Shown here: piece after piece, positions 24,760-32,660 of the stretch
Numbering within the stretch: the stretch's first letter is position 1
How the letters are laid out: every line of letters begins with the position of its first letter
Source: FEN-680 sp036845225
Lineage (GTDB): Bacteria > Actinomycetota > Geothermincolia > Fen-727 > Anoxymicrobiaceae
Direction: 5' to 3'
Assembly: GCA_036845225.1 (NCBI GenBank)
Contig: DAIUEJ010000008.1
Location: forward strand, 6,640-70,639
DNA: 64,000 bases
Notes under the pieces: generated by a model
Seen by the model: only the letters and a program-made list of their open reading frames with translations
Databases searched by the model: none
Told to the model about the DNA's origin: nothing
Made by a program: the position numbers and the translations under genes

Positions 24760-26295
24760 TTAGAGGCCGGCGGCGTCCGCCGTTATCCCCAGCCTGCCCG
24801 GGTTCATCATGTTCAGCGGGTCGAGCGTGCCTTTGACCGCCTTCAGCAGGTCGAAGTAGGTCCCGAGCATCGGTGTCTGTACCCAGCCGAAGCCCGACTG
24901 CTCCCCGCCGTACGGCCGGTCGAAGTGCCCGCCCGCCTCGCATATGAACGGTATCACGTCGCGCGCCATTGCCAGCCCGCGCTTGATGCCCTCCGGCTCA
25001 CCCTGGTTGGGGTAAGCGTCCATCTCCAGCATCCCGCTGCGCCCGAACTCGAGCGGCTGCAGGTAGAACGTGGTCTCCTCATACGGATACGGCCTCTCGG
25101 CGCTCTCCGGGTTCGTGTCCGCGAAGTTCTTCTTAGCCAGCTTCATGAACTGCCTCGAGAAATCCGGCGCCTGGTCCATCGGGATGTTGAACCAGAACAG
25201 CTCGAAGCAGCCCGACAGGCGCTCCACGCGCGGCGTCACCTGGATTATCTTGAACACGCGCTTCCACGGGATGAGCTCCTTCAAGAGCTCGAGCATCATG
25301 TCCGGTGACAGCTCCGTGCCCGTCCTCTCCAGCACCGCGTCCAGTTGCTCGCGCCTGATCTCCATCTCCTCTTCGGTCTCGCCCCCGTAATAGACCAGGG
25401 CGCTCTGGCGCGGCATCTGCGGCCGAAGGGTCTCGGCGCCGTCCTGGTTCGGGGTGAGGCCGAGCGCGAGGTAACCGTCCTGGAACAGGATGGTCTCGAA
25501 GCTGCAGTCCTCTCGCGCCACCTGGCGCAGGAACTCGCTCACTCCCTCGAGGTCCTCTTCGTCGAACTGCGCCGGCATCACTTCCTCGTACTCCGGCAGG
25601 GGGTAGAGCTGCGCGACCATCTCGGTGCAGATGCCCAGCGTCCCCATCGAGGAGTGGAAGATGCCGGAGATGTCCGGCCCCGGGCCCTCCACGCAGACAG
25701 GACCGTAGTTGTCCTGGTGCAGGCAGCCCGTGCGAAGTATCTCGCCGTCAGGCAGCACCATGACCAGGCCGAGGATCGAGTCGGTGCCAACGCCGTATTT
25801 GTTCGAGACCTGGAAGACCCCCTTGTCGAGGTAGTTCGCGAGCATCGACACGGACGCCGGCGCGCTCGGGACCGCGTTGCGCAACCCCACTTTCTCTGCC
25901 TCGACGTAGACCTTGCCGAAGGTCGCCGCCGGCTGGATGCGCACCGCCATGTTCTCGACGTCGAGGTCCAGGACCTTGTCCATGCGCCTCATGTCGCAGG
26001 TCACCCCGCCGCGCTGGGGGATGCATCCCCCGCCGGTGTTCCCGCCCGTGGACCAGGCGATGACCGGTGCCCCGTACTCCCGGCATGTCTTGATGACCTT
26101 CACGACCTGCTCGGTCGACTCCGGCAGCACCACCAGGTTCGGGTTATGCGCGGTCTCGAGGCTCTGGTCGCGCGAGTAGCCGATGAGGATAACGGGGTCG
26201 TCCGTGGCCCACTCGTCGCCCACAATCTTCCTGAGCTTGCCGAGCAGCTCTGTGTACGCCTCCTTGACCGTCAGGTCTACTTGTTTTGTAGCCAC
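24760..26295 (-). CDS. FAD-linked oxidase, GlcD/VAO type
   Basis: Protein of 511 aa of the vanillyl-alcohol-oxidase/GlcD class. The FAD-binding segment has LVVLPESTEQVVKVIKTCRE near residue 55 and the pyrophosphate-binding PVIAWSTGGNTGGGC near 77. GVGTDSILGLVMVLPDGEI follows, and the C-terminal FDLLKAVKGTLDPLNMMNPGRLG is the usual signature. Relatives oxidise 2-hydroxy acids, phenols or cresols and pass electrons to a partner protein. The GTG at 26295 has GGAGGG about 7 nt upstream. The adjacent CCG-domain Fe-S gene and a second FAD gene form a GlcD-GlcF-GlcE-like triad. The substrate is unknown. Confidence 0.87.
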   Translation of the reverse strand: MATKQVDLTVKEAYTELLGKLRKIVGDEWATDDPVILIGYSRDQSLETAHNPNLVVLPESTEQVVKVIKTCREYGAPVIAWSTGGNTGGGCIPQRGGVTCDMRRMDKVLDLDVENMAVRIQPAATFGKVYVEAEKVGLRNAVPSAPASVSMLANYLDKGVFQVSNKYGVGTDSILGLVMVLPDGEILRTGCLHQDNYGPVCVEGPGPDISGIFHSSMGTLGICTEMVAQLYPLPEYEEVMPAQFDEEDLEGVSEFLRQVAREDCSFETILFQDGYLALGLTPNQDGAETLRPQMPRQSALVYYGGETEEEMEIRREQLDAVLERTGTELSPDMMLELLKELIPWKRVFKIIQVTPRVERLSGCFELFWFNIPMDQAPDFSRQFMKLAKKNFADTNPESAERPYPYEETTFYLQPLEFGRSGMLEMDAYPNQGEPEGIKRGLAMARDVIPFICEAGGHFDRPYGGEQSGFGWVQTPMLGTYFDLLKAVKGTLDPLNMMNPGRLGITADAAGL

Positions 26296-26307
26296 TGTCC
26301 GCCCTCC

Positions 26308-27510
26308 TTAACCCATCGACTCGCGAACGAGCTCGAGTATGTCAGCCAGTCTCATGCCGGGCCCGCACGCCTCACCCAGGTTCTGCTCGCAGAACGGGCA
26401 CGCGGTCACCAGCATCTCCGCGCCGGTGCTCTCGGCCTCGCGCACGCGCTCGCCGGCGACCCAGCCGGCAAACTCGGGGAACGCCGTGCGCACGCCCGCT
26501 CCCGCCCCGCAGCAGAACGCGTTCGCCCTGTTGCGCGGCATCTCGACGAGCTCGACCCCGGGGATCGCCTCCAGTATCTCGCGCGGCGCGTCGTACACGC
26601 CGGTGTAGCGCCCCAGGTGGCACGGGTCGTGGTAGGTCACCTTGGCCTTGACCGGTTTCTTCAGCTTGATGTGCCCGGACTCGATGAGCTCGGCGACCAG
26701 CTCGAGGGAGTGCATCACCTCGGGCTCCAGCCCGCCGAAGTCCTCGTACTCCTCGCGCAACACCGAGTTGCACCCGGAGCATGAGGTGATGATCCTCTCG
26801 ACCCCGAGCGAGTTGAGGGCCTCGATGTTGGTCTTCGCCTTCTTCTCGTAGGCGTCGTAGTCGCCCATGCGCAGGAGCGTGCTGCCGCAGCAGAGCTCGT
26901 CCTTGCCGAGGACCCCGAAGTTCACGCCGGCGGCCTTCAGTATCTCGGCGGTCGTCCTCGCGATGTTCTGAAGCTTGGGGTCATAGGCCATGGTGCAGCC
27001 CACGTAGTAGAGCGTGTCTACCTTCTGTTTGCGCGCGTCGGGCAGGCCGAGCTTTTTCATCCAGGCATCGCGGCGGGCGCGCGGCTGCTGCCACGGGTTG
27101 TCGTAGTTCTCGATGGACTTGATGAGCGTCTCGTGCTCGGGCAGCGGGGCGAGCTCGTCGCGGAACGCCCTCTCGCGCAGCGCCACGATTGTCTTGAGCG
27201 GGTTCTTGTTGCCCTGCTCCGAGCAGATCACCTGGCATCCGCCGCACTCTGTGCAAGTGAAGAGCACGTGGCGCAGCGTGTCGTTGTACTCGAGCCTTCC
27301 CTCGAGCAGGCCGCGCGCGATCTCCTGCCTGCCGGACGCGAAGTACGCCTCGTACTTGTAGCGCGCGCCCGACGGGCACAGGGTCATGAACTCGGTGTCG
27401 GTTATCTCCTCGTGGTCTATGTACTTACAGAGCATGCACTTGCCGCAGCGGTATGCGTCCTTCTGGACCTGCAGCAGGGGGTCGAACGGGTTCTTGGTAA
27501 GTTCAGACAC
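26308..27510 (-). CDS. Fe-S protein with CCG domains (GlcF/HdrD-like)
   Basis: Protein of 400 aa. The N-terminal cluster region has CGKCMLCKY followed by a distant CPSG, and FTCTECGGCQVICSE. The first is atypical in spacing. CCG domains follow: LYYVGCTMAYDPK...DELCCGSTLLRMG and TYHDPCHLGRY...NAFCCGAGAG. It is homologous to the CCG protein at 11712-12923, sharing IENYDNPWQ(Q/M)PRA, so the two are probably paralogues. The GTG at 27510 follows GGAGG by 6 nt, and the gene starts 1 nt after the upstream FAD gene stops. It likely takes electrons from the two flanking flavoproteins. Confidence 0.87.
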   Translation of the reverse strand: MSELTKNPFDPLLQVQKDAYRCGKCMLCKYIDHEEITDTEFMTLCPSGARYKYEAYFASGRQEIARGLLEGRLEYNDTLRHVLFTCTECGGCQVICSEQGNKNPLKTIVALRERAFRDELAPLPEHETLIKSIENYDNPWQQPRARRDAWMKKLGLPDARKQKVDTLYYVGCTMAYDPKLQNIARTTAEILKAAGVNFGVLGKDELCCGSTLLRMGDYDAYEKKAKTNIEALNSLGVERIITSCSGCNSVLREEYEDFGGLEPEVMHSLELVAELIESGHIKLKKPVKAKVTYHDPCHLGRYTGVYDAPREILEAIPGVELVEMPRNRANAFCCGAGAGVRTAFPEFAGWVAGERVREAESTGAEMLVTACPFCEQNLGEACGPGMRLADILELVRESMG

Positions 27511-27511
27511 G

Positions 27512-28846
27512 TTACACCTCCACTACCTGTCCGGAGTTGAGCATGTTGTCGGGGTCCATGATGTCCTTGAGCTCCCTGAGCAGCTTCAGGTAAGCAGACT
27601 GTTTCTTGAAGATGTGCATCGCGAGCGAGCCGGTGGGGTTCGGGAAGAACCCGCCGGCGTCCGCCAGTCTCGGCAGCAGCTTCTTGATGGCCTCAGGGGC
27701 GCTTTCCTTCGCGTCCTGGACCGCGTACTGGACGTAGACCGACGCGCCCCGCTTGACCGGGATGATCATCTGCGCGATCCGGCCCGCGTCTTTGAGGGCA
27801 GGCTCAGCCAGCGATGCCAGCTCCTCGACGCGTCCGAAGGTGGTGTAGAAGCCAAACGATTCCTCCGGCGCGTACCAGGGGCGGCCGAGAGCCTCGCTCA
27901 TCGCCTCGTTCAGCTTTGCCTTGCCGGCGACCGGCTTGAGCTTGAGCTCCGCGGCAAATTCCTTGATGCGCTTCTCCTGATACGCCACGAGCCTCGGCGA
28001 GCCCTCCAGCGCGAACGCGACCGACCACGCCGAAAGGCCGGGGTCATCACCCAGCACGTCCTTTGCGCGCGCCTTGCTGAGGATGACGACTTCGGTGCCG
28101 ACCTCGCTCCGCGCGCACCTCTGCGCGAGCGAGCACGCCTGCTTGCGGTTGGCGAGGCCCACCACGACGACGTTGCGGTCCTCCGGCTCGGGATACAGGA
28201 AGATGAAGCCGCGCAGCGGAAGCCCGAACGTATTGCGCGAGCCGGTGAAGACCCGGCTGATGTTGGGGCCGCCGTCCTCGCGCCAGTGTGCGACCGAGTT
28301 CGGCAGCGCGTCCGACCCCGACCGGTACTCGCGCCCGTCGGCGAGCATCACGTGGAAGGTCGAGAGCTGCTTGCTCGTGAAACGAACCGCTGGAAGGACC
28401 ACCTCGCGCTCGAGCGCGCTCTCGAGGACATACGGCGACCGGGCCGCCGCCGGCAGCGCCACCTTGACGCTCTGTGCCGCCAGCGCAGGCAGGACCTGCT
28501 CCCAGGTCACGCCGGGCTCAACCTCGAGGAAGAGGTTCTTGCTGTCGATGGACTTGATGTCCGCCATGAACTTGTAGTCCAGGACGATGCCGGGCCTCTT
28601 CGGGGCGAGGCCCCAGGGGATCGGCGTGTAGACGGCGAGGTCGGAGACCCGCGCCACCCCGAGCACGTGCTCGATGTCCGCCTGGCCGCGCGGATAGACC
28701 ACGCAGGCAAGCTTGTCCGCTGAGCGCCCGGGCTCTACGTATGACGAGATCACTTCCGGGTCGGTCGAAAACCTCTCCGGGTCCACCATGATCTCGCGCA
28801 GCCGCGCGCTCGCGAGCCGAGGGTTCGGTCCGCTTCTCGTTGCCAT
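27512..28846 (-). CDS. FAD-linked oxidase, second copy (GlcE-like position)
   Basis: Protein of 444 aa with a divergent FAD_binding_4-type domain. An early YVEPGRSADKLACVVYPRGQ and FLEVEPGVTWEQVLPALA are followed by FGLPLRGFIFLYPE, and the end reads LLRELKDIMDPDNMLNSGQVVEV, the flavin-oxidase C-terminal pattern. The glycine-rich pyrophosphate loop is much less clear than in the neighbour at 24760 (YTPIPWGLAPKRPG), so FAD binding may be weaker. The ATG at 28846 follows AGGAGG by 5 nt. It is one nt from the CCG-domain gene. A family A half-element and four family B repeats lie upstream. Confidence 0.78.
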   Translation of the reverse strand: MATRSGPNPRLASARLREIMVDPERFSTDPEVISSYVEPGRSADKLACVVYPRGQADIEHVLGVARVSDLAVYTPIPWGLAPKRPGIVLDYKFMADIKSIDSKNLFLEVEPGVTWEQVLPALAAQSVKVALPAAARSPYVLESALEREVVLPAVRFTSKQLSTFHVMLADGREYRSGSDALPNSVAHWREDGGPNISRVFTGSRNTFGLPLRGFIFLYPEPEDRNVVVVGLANRKQACSLAQRCARSEVGTEVVILSKARAKDVLGDDPGLSAWSVAFALEGSPRLVAYQEKRIKEFAAELKLKPVAGKAKLNEAMSEALGRPWYAPEESFGFYTTFGRVEELASLAEPALKDAGRIAQMIIPVKRGASVYVQYAVQDAKESAPEAIKKLLPRLADAGGFFPNPTGSLAMHIFKKQSAYLKLLRELKDIMDPDNMLNSGQVVEV

Positions 28847-28868
28847 GCATCCTCCTCTCAACCGACCT

Positions 28869-29036
28869 CAGGGGTCAGGCACCGTCCACCCCATCGTCTA
28901 CCCCAAGAACAAACCGTCACTGCCGGCGGGACGCCGGCGCTACGATTCCTTTGCCGGCGGGACGCCGGCGCTACGATTCCTTTGCCGGCGGGACGCCGGC
29001 GCTACGATTCCTTTGCCGGCGGGACGCCGGCGCTAC
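28869..29036. repeat. Family A half-element and four tandem family B repeats
   Basis: GGGGTCAGGCACCGTCCACC starts at about 28871. Four copies of TGCCGGCGGGACGCCGGCGC-TACG with a 31-bp period follow (28921, 28952, 28983, 29014), the first three followed by the same ATTCCTT linker. The last copy contains the TAG stop codon of meaB (29033-29035). The regular period resembles a CRISPR array, but the linkers are identical, so it is a tandem amplification. Confidence 0.92.
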
Positions 29037-29992
29037 AGTTCCAGTATTTTCACGAGCTCTTCGGCCGCCGTGTGCGGGTCCAGGTCGCGGGCCGCCATCC
29101 GCCGCACGAGCTCGGATGCCGCCCCGCCATCTTCGAGTGCCCGCCCCGCCGCCTCTTCCACCTTCAGGCTCAGGATGCTCAACAGTTCCGCCTTCATGCG
29201 CTGCGCGTCCTTGAGCGTCAGCAGGCCGCTCTCCACCAGGTACTCCCGGTGGCGCGCGATGTCTCGGGCAAGCTCGGCGACTCCCTCGTTGTCGAGCGCC
29301 ATCGTTGAAAGTACAGGCGGTTTCCAGGCGCCCTCGGGTCCCGCCGGCTTCGTCTCCACCATCATCTCGAGGTCGGCGAGCGTCCTCATCGAGCCTTCGC
29401 GGTCGGCCTTGTTGACCACGAAGATGTCGCCGATCTCGAGAATCCCTGCTTTGATCGCCTGTATCTCGTCGCCCGCCCCGGGCATCGTCACTACGATGCA
29501 GGTGTGCGCGTACTTGACCACTTCGATCTCCACCTGCCCGGCCCCGACCGTCTCCACTATCACGAAGTCCTTGCCGAACGCGTCGAGTATGTTGATGACG
29601 TCGTTGGTCGCGACCGACAGGCCGCCCAGCGCCCCCCGGCTGCCCATGCTCCTGATAAAGACCTCGGGGTCCCCCGAGAGCTCCTGCATGCGGACACGGT
29701 CCCCCAGGAGAGCCCCGCCAGTGAACGGGCTTGTCGGGTCCACGCAGATGATGCCCACCGAGAGCCCGGCCGACCGGTACTGCTGTGCCAGCCTGCACGC
29801 GAGCGTGCTCTTCCCCGAGCCGGGAGAGCCGGTAAGCCCGATGATGTGCGCCTTGCCCGTCTGCTTGTGAAGCCGCCGCAGGACCTCGCGCGCCCCGTCG
29901 TCGGAGTCCTCGACCATGCTGATGAGCCTCGCCGCCGCGCGCCTGTCGCCGGAGAGAAGCCCCTGATAAAGGCCGTCGACGTCTTCCGTCAA
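29033..29992 (-). CDS. meaB: MeaB/ArgK-type G3E GTPase, mutase chaperone
   Basis: Protein of 319 aa of the MeaB family, which loads AdoCbl onto acyl-CoA mutases and protects them during turnover. The P-loop IGLTGSPGSGKSTLACRL is near residue 50. VGIICVDPTSPFTGGALLGDRVRM is near 80, VIVETVGAGQVEIEVV near 140 and VVNKADREG near 190, the family's switch and base-specificity motifs. The N-terminus LTEDVDGLYQGLLSGDRRAAARLIS matches known MeaB starts, supporting the TTG at 29992, whose TTGA overlaps the stop of the B12 subunit gene. The stop codon is supplied by a family B repeat. It should serve the mutase encoded at 22138 and perhaps the one at 5749. Confidence 0.93.
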   Translation of the reverse strand: MTEDVDGLYQGLLSGDRRAAARLISMVEDSDDGAREVLRRLHKQTGKAHIIGLTGSPGSGKSTLACRLAQQYRSAGLSVGIICVDPTSPFTGGALLGDRVRMQELSGDPEVFIRSMGSRGALGGLSVATNDVINILDAFGKDFVIVETVGAGQVEIEVVKYAHTCIVVTMPGAGDEIQAIKAGILEIGDIFVVNKADREGSMRTLADLEMMVETKPAGPEGAWKPPVLSTMALDNEGVAELARDIARHREYLVESGLLTLKDAQRMKAELLSILSLKVEEAAGRALEDGGAASELVRRMAARDLDPHTAAEELVKILEL

Positions 29993-30390
29993 CTGCTTCC
30001 CTTTCGTTCGCGGATGAAAGCTACTATGTCCCGCGTGTCGGTCCCCGGGCCGAAGACCTTGTCGACCCCGTGCTCGTTCACCAGCTCCTCGGCGTCCTCG
30101 GACGGGATGACGCCCCCGGCGAGGACCATCATGTCCTCTACCCCTTCGTCTTTGAGCAACTGCGTTATCCGTGGGATGAGCGCCATGTGCGCCCCCGAGA
30201 GGATGGACAGGCCGAGCACGTCCACGTCCTCCTGGATCGCGGCCTCCACCAGGTGCTCGGGCGTCTGCTTGAGCCCCGAGTAGATGACCTCCATGCCCGC
30301 GTCGCGCAGCGCCTGCCCGACTATGAGCACTCCCCGGTCGTGCCCGTCCAGCCCCGGCTTGCACAGGAGAACCCTGATCTTATTTGACAT
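29989..30390 (-). CDS. B12-binding small subunit, second acyl-CoA mutase
   Basis: Protein of 133 aa, close in sequence to the small subunit at 5279-5671 and with the same cobalamin motifs: CKPGLDGHDRGVLIV near residue 10, GLSILSGAH near 60 and LAGGVIPSEDAEEL near 90. No other large subunit is near, so it most likely pairs with the divergent catalytic subunit 6 kb downstream in the same cluster. It overlaps the TetR gene upstream by 11 nt and meaB downstream by 4 nt, an arrangement that keeps regulator, cofactor subunit and chaperone in one transcript. Confidence 0.93.
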   Translation of the reverse strand: MSNKIRVLLCKPGLDGHDRGVLIVGQALRDAGMEVIYSGLKQTPEHLVEAAIQEDVDVLGLSILSGAHMALIPRITQLLKDEGVEDMMVLAGGVIPSEDAEELVNEHGVDKVFGPGTDTRDIVAFIRERKGSS

Positions 30391-31009
30391 GCGACCCCTT
30401 CCCCGCTCCGGCTCTCGCGGGACTGGTGCCCGCGCCGTTATCCTCGCATATGCCGTTCGTTATGAGTTCGAAGATGCTCGAGTAGACTTCCTCGAGCGAA
30501 AGGCTGGTGTTCAGCAGAAAGTCGGGCGCCATGGTGCTCTCGATGGCCCCGGTGAGGGCGGCGATGGTCACGCCGGTGTCCATGTCCGCCCGGAAGACCC
30601 CCTCCTGCTTGCCCTCCTCGATGACGTGCTCCATCTCGTGCAGGACCTGCTCCTCGACCTGCTCGACCCGCTCCCACAGGTCGGGCAGCTCGCGCTGCAG
30701 GTCGATGAGAGCGACTGGCGTGATGCCGGGGTAAGGCAGCTCGGCGAAGAACCGCGACAGGTTGCGCAGCTTCTCGAGCGGGTGCTTCGAAGACTTGATG
30801 ATGGCGCGCATCCGGGAAGAGAAGACCTTGAGCTCGCTTTCCACCACCTCGCTCGCGATGGCGAGCTTTGACGGGAAGTTCTCATACACGGTGCGCTTGC
30901 TCATGCGCGCCTGGCGGGCGATGTCGTCCATGGTGGTAGTGCGGTAACCTCGGACAAGGAAAAGTTCGCGCGCGGAGTTTAGGATCTTCTCCTTTACGAG
31001 GTCTGCCAT
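30380..31009 (-). CDS. TetR/AcrR-family regulator
   Basis: Protein of 209 aa. The N-terminal helix-turn-helix is clear: KILNSARELFLVRGYRTTTMDDIARQARMSKRTVYENFPSK, residues about 8-50. The C-terminal ligand domain has PYPGITPVALIDLQRELPDLWERV and VTIAALTGAIESTM, as in regulators of acyl-CoA metabolism. The ATG at 31009 is used because homology to TetR proteins begins there; GGAGCG lies about 6 nt upstream. It is the first gene of the roughly 20-kb minus-strand cluster, and its last codons overlap the B12 subunit gene, so it very likely controls the cluster and itself. The inducer is probably an acyl-CoA of the pathway (inference). Confidence 0.9.
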   Translation of the reverse strand: MADLVKEKILNSARELFLVRGYRTTTMDDIARQARMSKRTVYENFPSKLAIASEVVESELKVFSSRMRAIIKSSKHPLEKLRNLSRFFAELPYPGITPVALIDLQRELPDLWERVEQVEEQVLHEMEHVIEEGKQEGVFRADMDTGVTIAALTGAIESTMAPDFLLNTSLSLEEVYSSIFELITNGICEDNGAGTSPARAGAGKGSHVK

Positions 31010-31160
31010 GGCACCGCTCCTGGAAACTCGCAAAACTGTGGAAGTTTTATTGGTTCGACATACTAACAAGGCCGGCTGCCCGGGTCAACAGCAGGCGACC
31101 TGTTTTCTGCGGCCGAAGTTTTCCGGCCGCCGGGGGCTGCCCTACCCGCGCCCCCCGTTG

Positions 31161-31169
31161 TGCTAGAAT
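31161..31169 (+). promoter_or_regulatory. Extended -10 promoter (TGC-TAGAAT)
   Basis: TGC-TAGAAT followed after a leader of about 25 nt by GGGCGGAGGCA and the ATG at 31198. No clear -35, as is normal for extended -10 promoters. It drives the two-gene membrane-protein operon and faces away from the TetR gene. Confidence 0.5.
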
Positions 31170-31197
31170 ACAGAAGATTTTTCCGAGGGCGGAGGCA

Positions 31198-31881
31198 ATG
31201 GCAAACAAGCGGATAGAACTGGAGCAGTACAAATATTACGTGACCCTCCTCGACGAGGAGCCCAGCCGCAAGATAGTGCGGCGCGGCGTGGTCACCTGCC
31301 TGATCGTGATGTCACTGCTGGTTCTGGGCATGTTCGTCCTGGGCATCCTCTCCACCGACCTCGCGAAGAACGCGGGCAATATCACCCAGACGCCGCAGCC
31401 GGCCACACCTTCGACGACCGTTCCGGGCCAGCAGCAGACACCGGGCGGCACCCAGATACCGGGCGGGACACAACTACCGTCAGGGGTCCCCGAGATACCC
31501 ACTCAGACACCGTCGGGCGGTCCCGGGAGCATGGCGCCGGGCGGCCCGGCTGTCGCGCTCAGTGACGCAGGGGTACTGCCGGCGCAGTCAGGGACGGGTG
31601 CGGGAGTCCTCCTCGCCCAGGCGGCCCCGACACCGACGCAGACCAGCACGCCGACGCTGACGGCGCCGCCAGGCAGCATGCCGGCGGGAACAGCGCCATC
31701 GACGGCGCCTTCGGAAAAACCTGTGCCCGAGACGACCACCGGCGCCGGGAACCTCTCCAAGCTCACCACCGGAGCGGGAGGGCGCGGGCTGCAGATCTAC
31801 CTGCTCGTGCTCACCATCGTGCTTATAGTGGTGATGTACCTCGCGATCCGCCGGGTGCGCCTCGAGGGGCGGTCGAAGTGA
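31198..31881 (+). CDS. Membrane protein with Pro/Thr/Gly-rich extracytoplasmic region
   Basis: Protein of 227 aa not matching a family I recognise. A charged N-terminus (NKRIELEQYKYYVTLLDEEPS) precedes a transmembrane segment at residues about 31-52 (VVTCLIVMSLLVLGMFVLGI). A low-complexity stretch rich in Pro, Thr, Gly and Ala runs over about 60-190. A second transmembrane segment at about 198-217 (LQIYLLVLTIVLIVVMYLAI) ends in a basic tail. The topology predicts both termini inside and a long flexible outer loop, perhaps glycosylated. The start has GGAGG upstream. The GTGA overlap with the next gene implies the two products act together. Confidence 0.75.
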   Translation: MANKRIELEQYKYYVTLLDEEPSRKIVRRGVVTCLIVMSLLVLGMFVLGILSTDLAKNAGNITQTPQPATPSTTVPGQQQTPGGTQIPGGTQLPSGVPEIPTQTPSGGPGSMAPGGPAVALSDAGVLPAQSGTGAGVLLAQAAPTPTQTSTPTLTAPPGSMPAGTAPSTAPSEKPVPETTTGAGNLSKLTTGAGGRGLQIYLLVLTIVLIVVMYLAIRRVRLEGRSK

Positions 31882-32624
31882 AAGCGAACGCAATAGTCTT
31901 CGAGGCCCTCACATTCATACTCTTCCTGGTGTTCTACCGGGGGGCATCGCACGCGATGGGCAAGAGCCGCAACCGCGCTTTCTTCCTGGGCGCCGTGCTG
32001 TTCTCGCTCATCATCCAGACGCTGGCGGTGGCGCTCGGCGCGATGAACTTCTACTGGTACGCCATCAACAGCTACTACAAGACTTATCCACTCGGCGGCT
32101 ACGTCATTTGGCTCGGAGTGGTGCCGCTCGCGGCGTGCCTGCTGTGGTACATGGTCACCGCCACCTGCCAGATGGTCTCGACCATCCTGATGCCGAAGGC
32201 GAAGATCTGGTCGCGGTCGGCTGTGGCGGGGGCGATCGCGGTGGGGTTCTACGCGCTCATCCAGCCGGTCGCGGTCACGAACCACTGGTGGACCTGGAAC
32301 CTGAAGTCCTTCTACATCATCGATATCCCGCTGGTGGCGCTGTTCGCGGTCTTCGGCTCGGTGTTCCTGTTCAACGTGGTCTACGAGCTGACCGTGCTCG
32401 AACCGAAGGACCAGAAGACGCTCAAGCGCTTCGAGGACAAGACCATCAAGCGCCTGGCCTTCAAGAGCAACAGGCACGCGAAGAACCTCAACTGGCGCCA
32501 GCTTGAGTGGCTGTTCATGTTCCGGCTGGTCCTTGCGGTGGTGGTGTTCGCGGCTTACATAGCCCCGGTGGTCGCGATCTTCTGGGCCGTCGCCAACCGC
32601 GGGCAGATCCCGCCCGGCTGGTAA
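31878..32624 (+). CDS. Polytopic membrane protein, CruF/DUF422-like
   Basis: Protein of 248 aa with about six or seven hydrophobic helices. Spaced motifs such as YPLGGYVIWLGVVPLAACLLWY, FYALIQPVAVTNHWWTWN and IIDIPLVALFAVFGSVFLF recall the carotenoid-hydratase/DUF422 family (CruF), but the similarity is loose and the Asp residues expected before the WxW motif are not clear. It starts with a GTG whose GTGA overlaps the stop of the upstream gene. No carotenoid genes are near, so a carotenoid role is doubtful. It ends 36 nt before the convergent AIR-synthase-like gene, with a hairpin between. Confidence 0.5.
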   Translation: MKANAIVFEALTFILFLVFYRGASHAMGKSRNRAFFLGAVLFSLIIQTLAVALGAMNFYWYAINSYYKTYPLGGYVIWLGVVPLAACLLWYMVTATCQMVSTILMPKAKIWSRSAVAGAIAVGFYALIQPVAVTNHWWTWNLKSFYIIDIPLVALFAVFGSVFLFNVVYELTVLEPKDQKTLKRFEDKTIKRLAFKSNRHAKNLNWRQLEWLFMFRLVLAVVVFAAYIAPVVAIFWAVANRGQIPPGW

Positions 32625-32660
32625 AACGCAAAGAGGGGTCAGACCACTTGTTGCGTTTTT
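32624..32660. terminator. Family A hairpin acting as terminator between convergent genes
   Basis: AAACGCAA ... TTGCGTTT stem around a GGGGTCAGACC core, ended by a T-run (TTTTTT) on the plus strand. It lies between the stop codons of the CruF-like gene and the AIR-synthase-like gene. It is a repeat-family member that probably serves as a terminator. Confidence 0.6.

Noticed and set aside
28921..29036. Possible CRISPR array (four units, 31-bp period)
   Set aside because: The linkers between units are identical rather than unique spacers, units are palindromic and short, and no cas genes are in the window. It is a tandem family B repeat.
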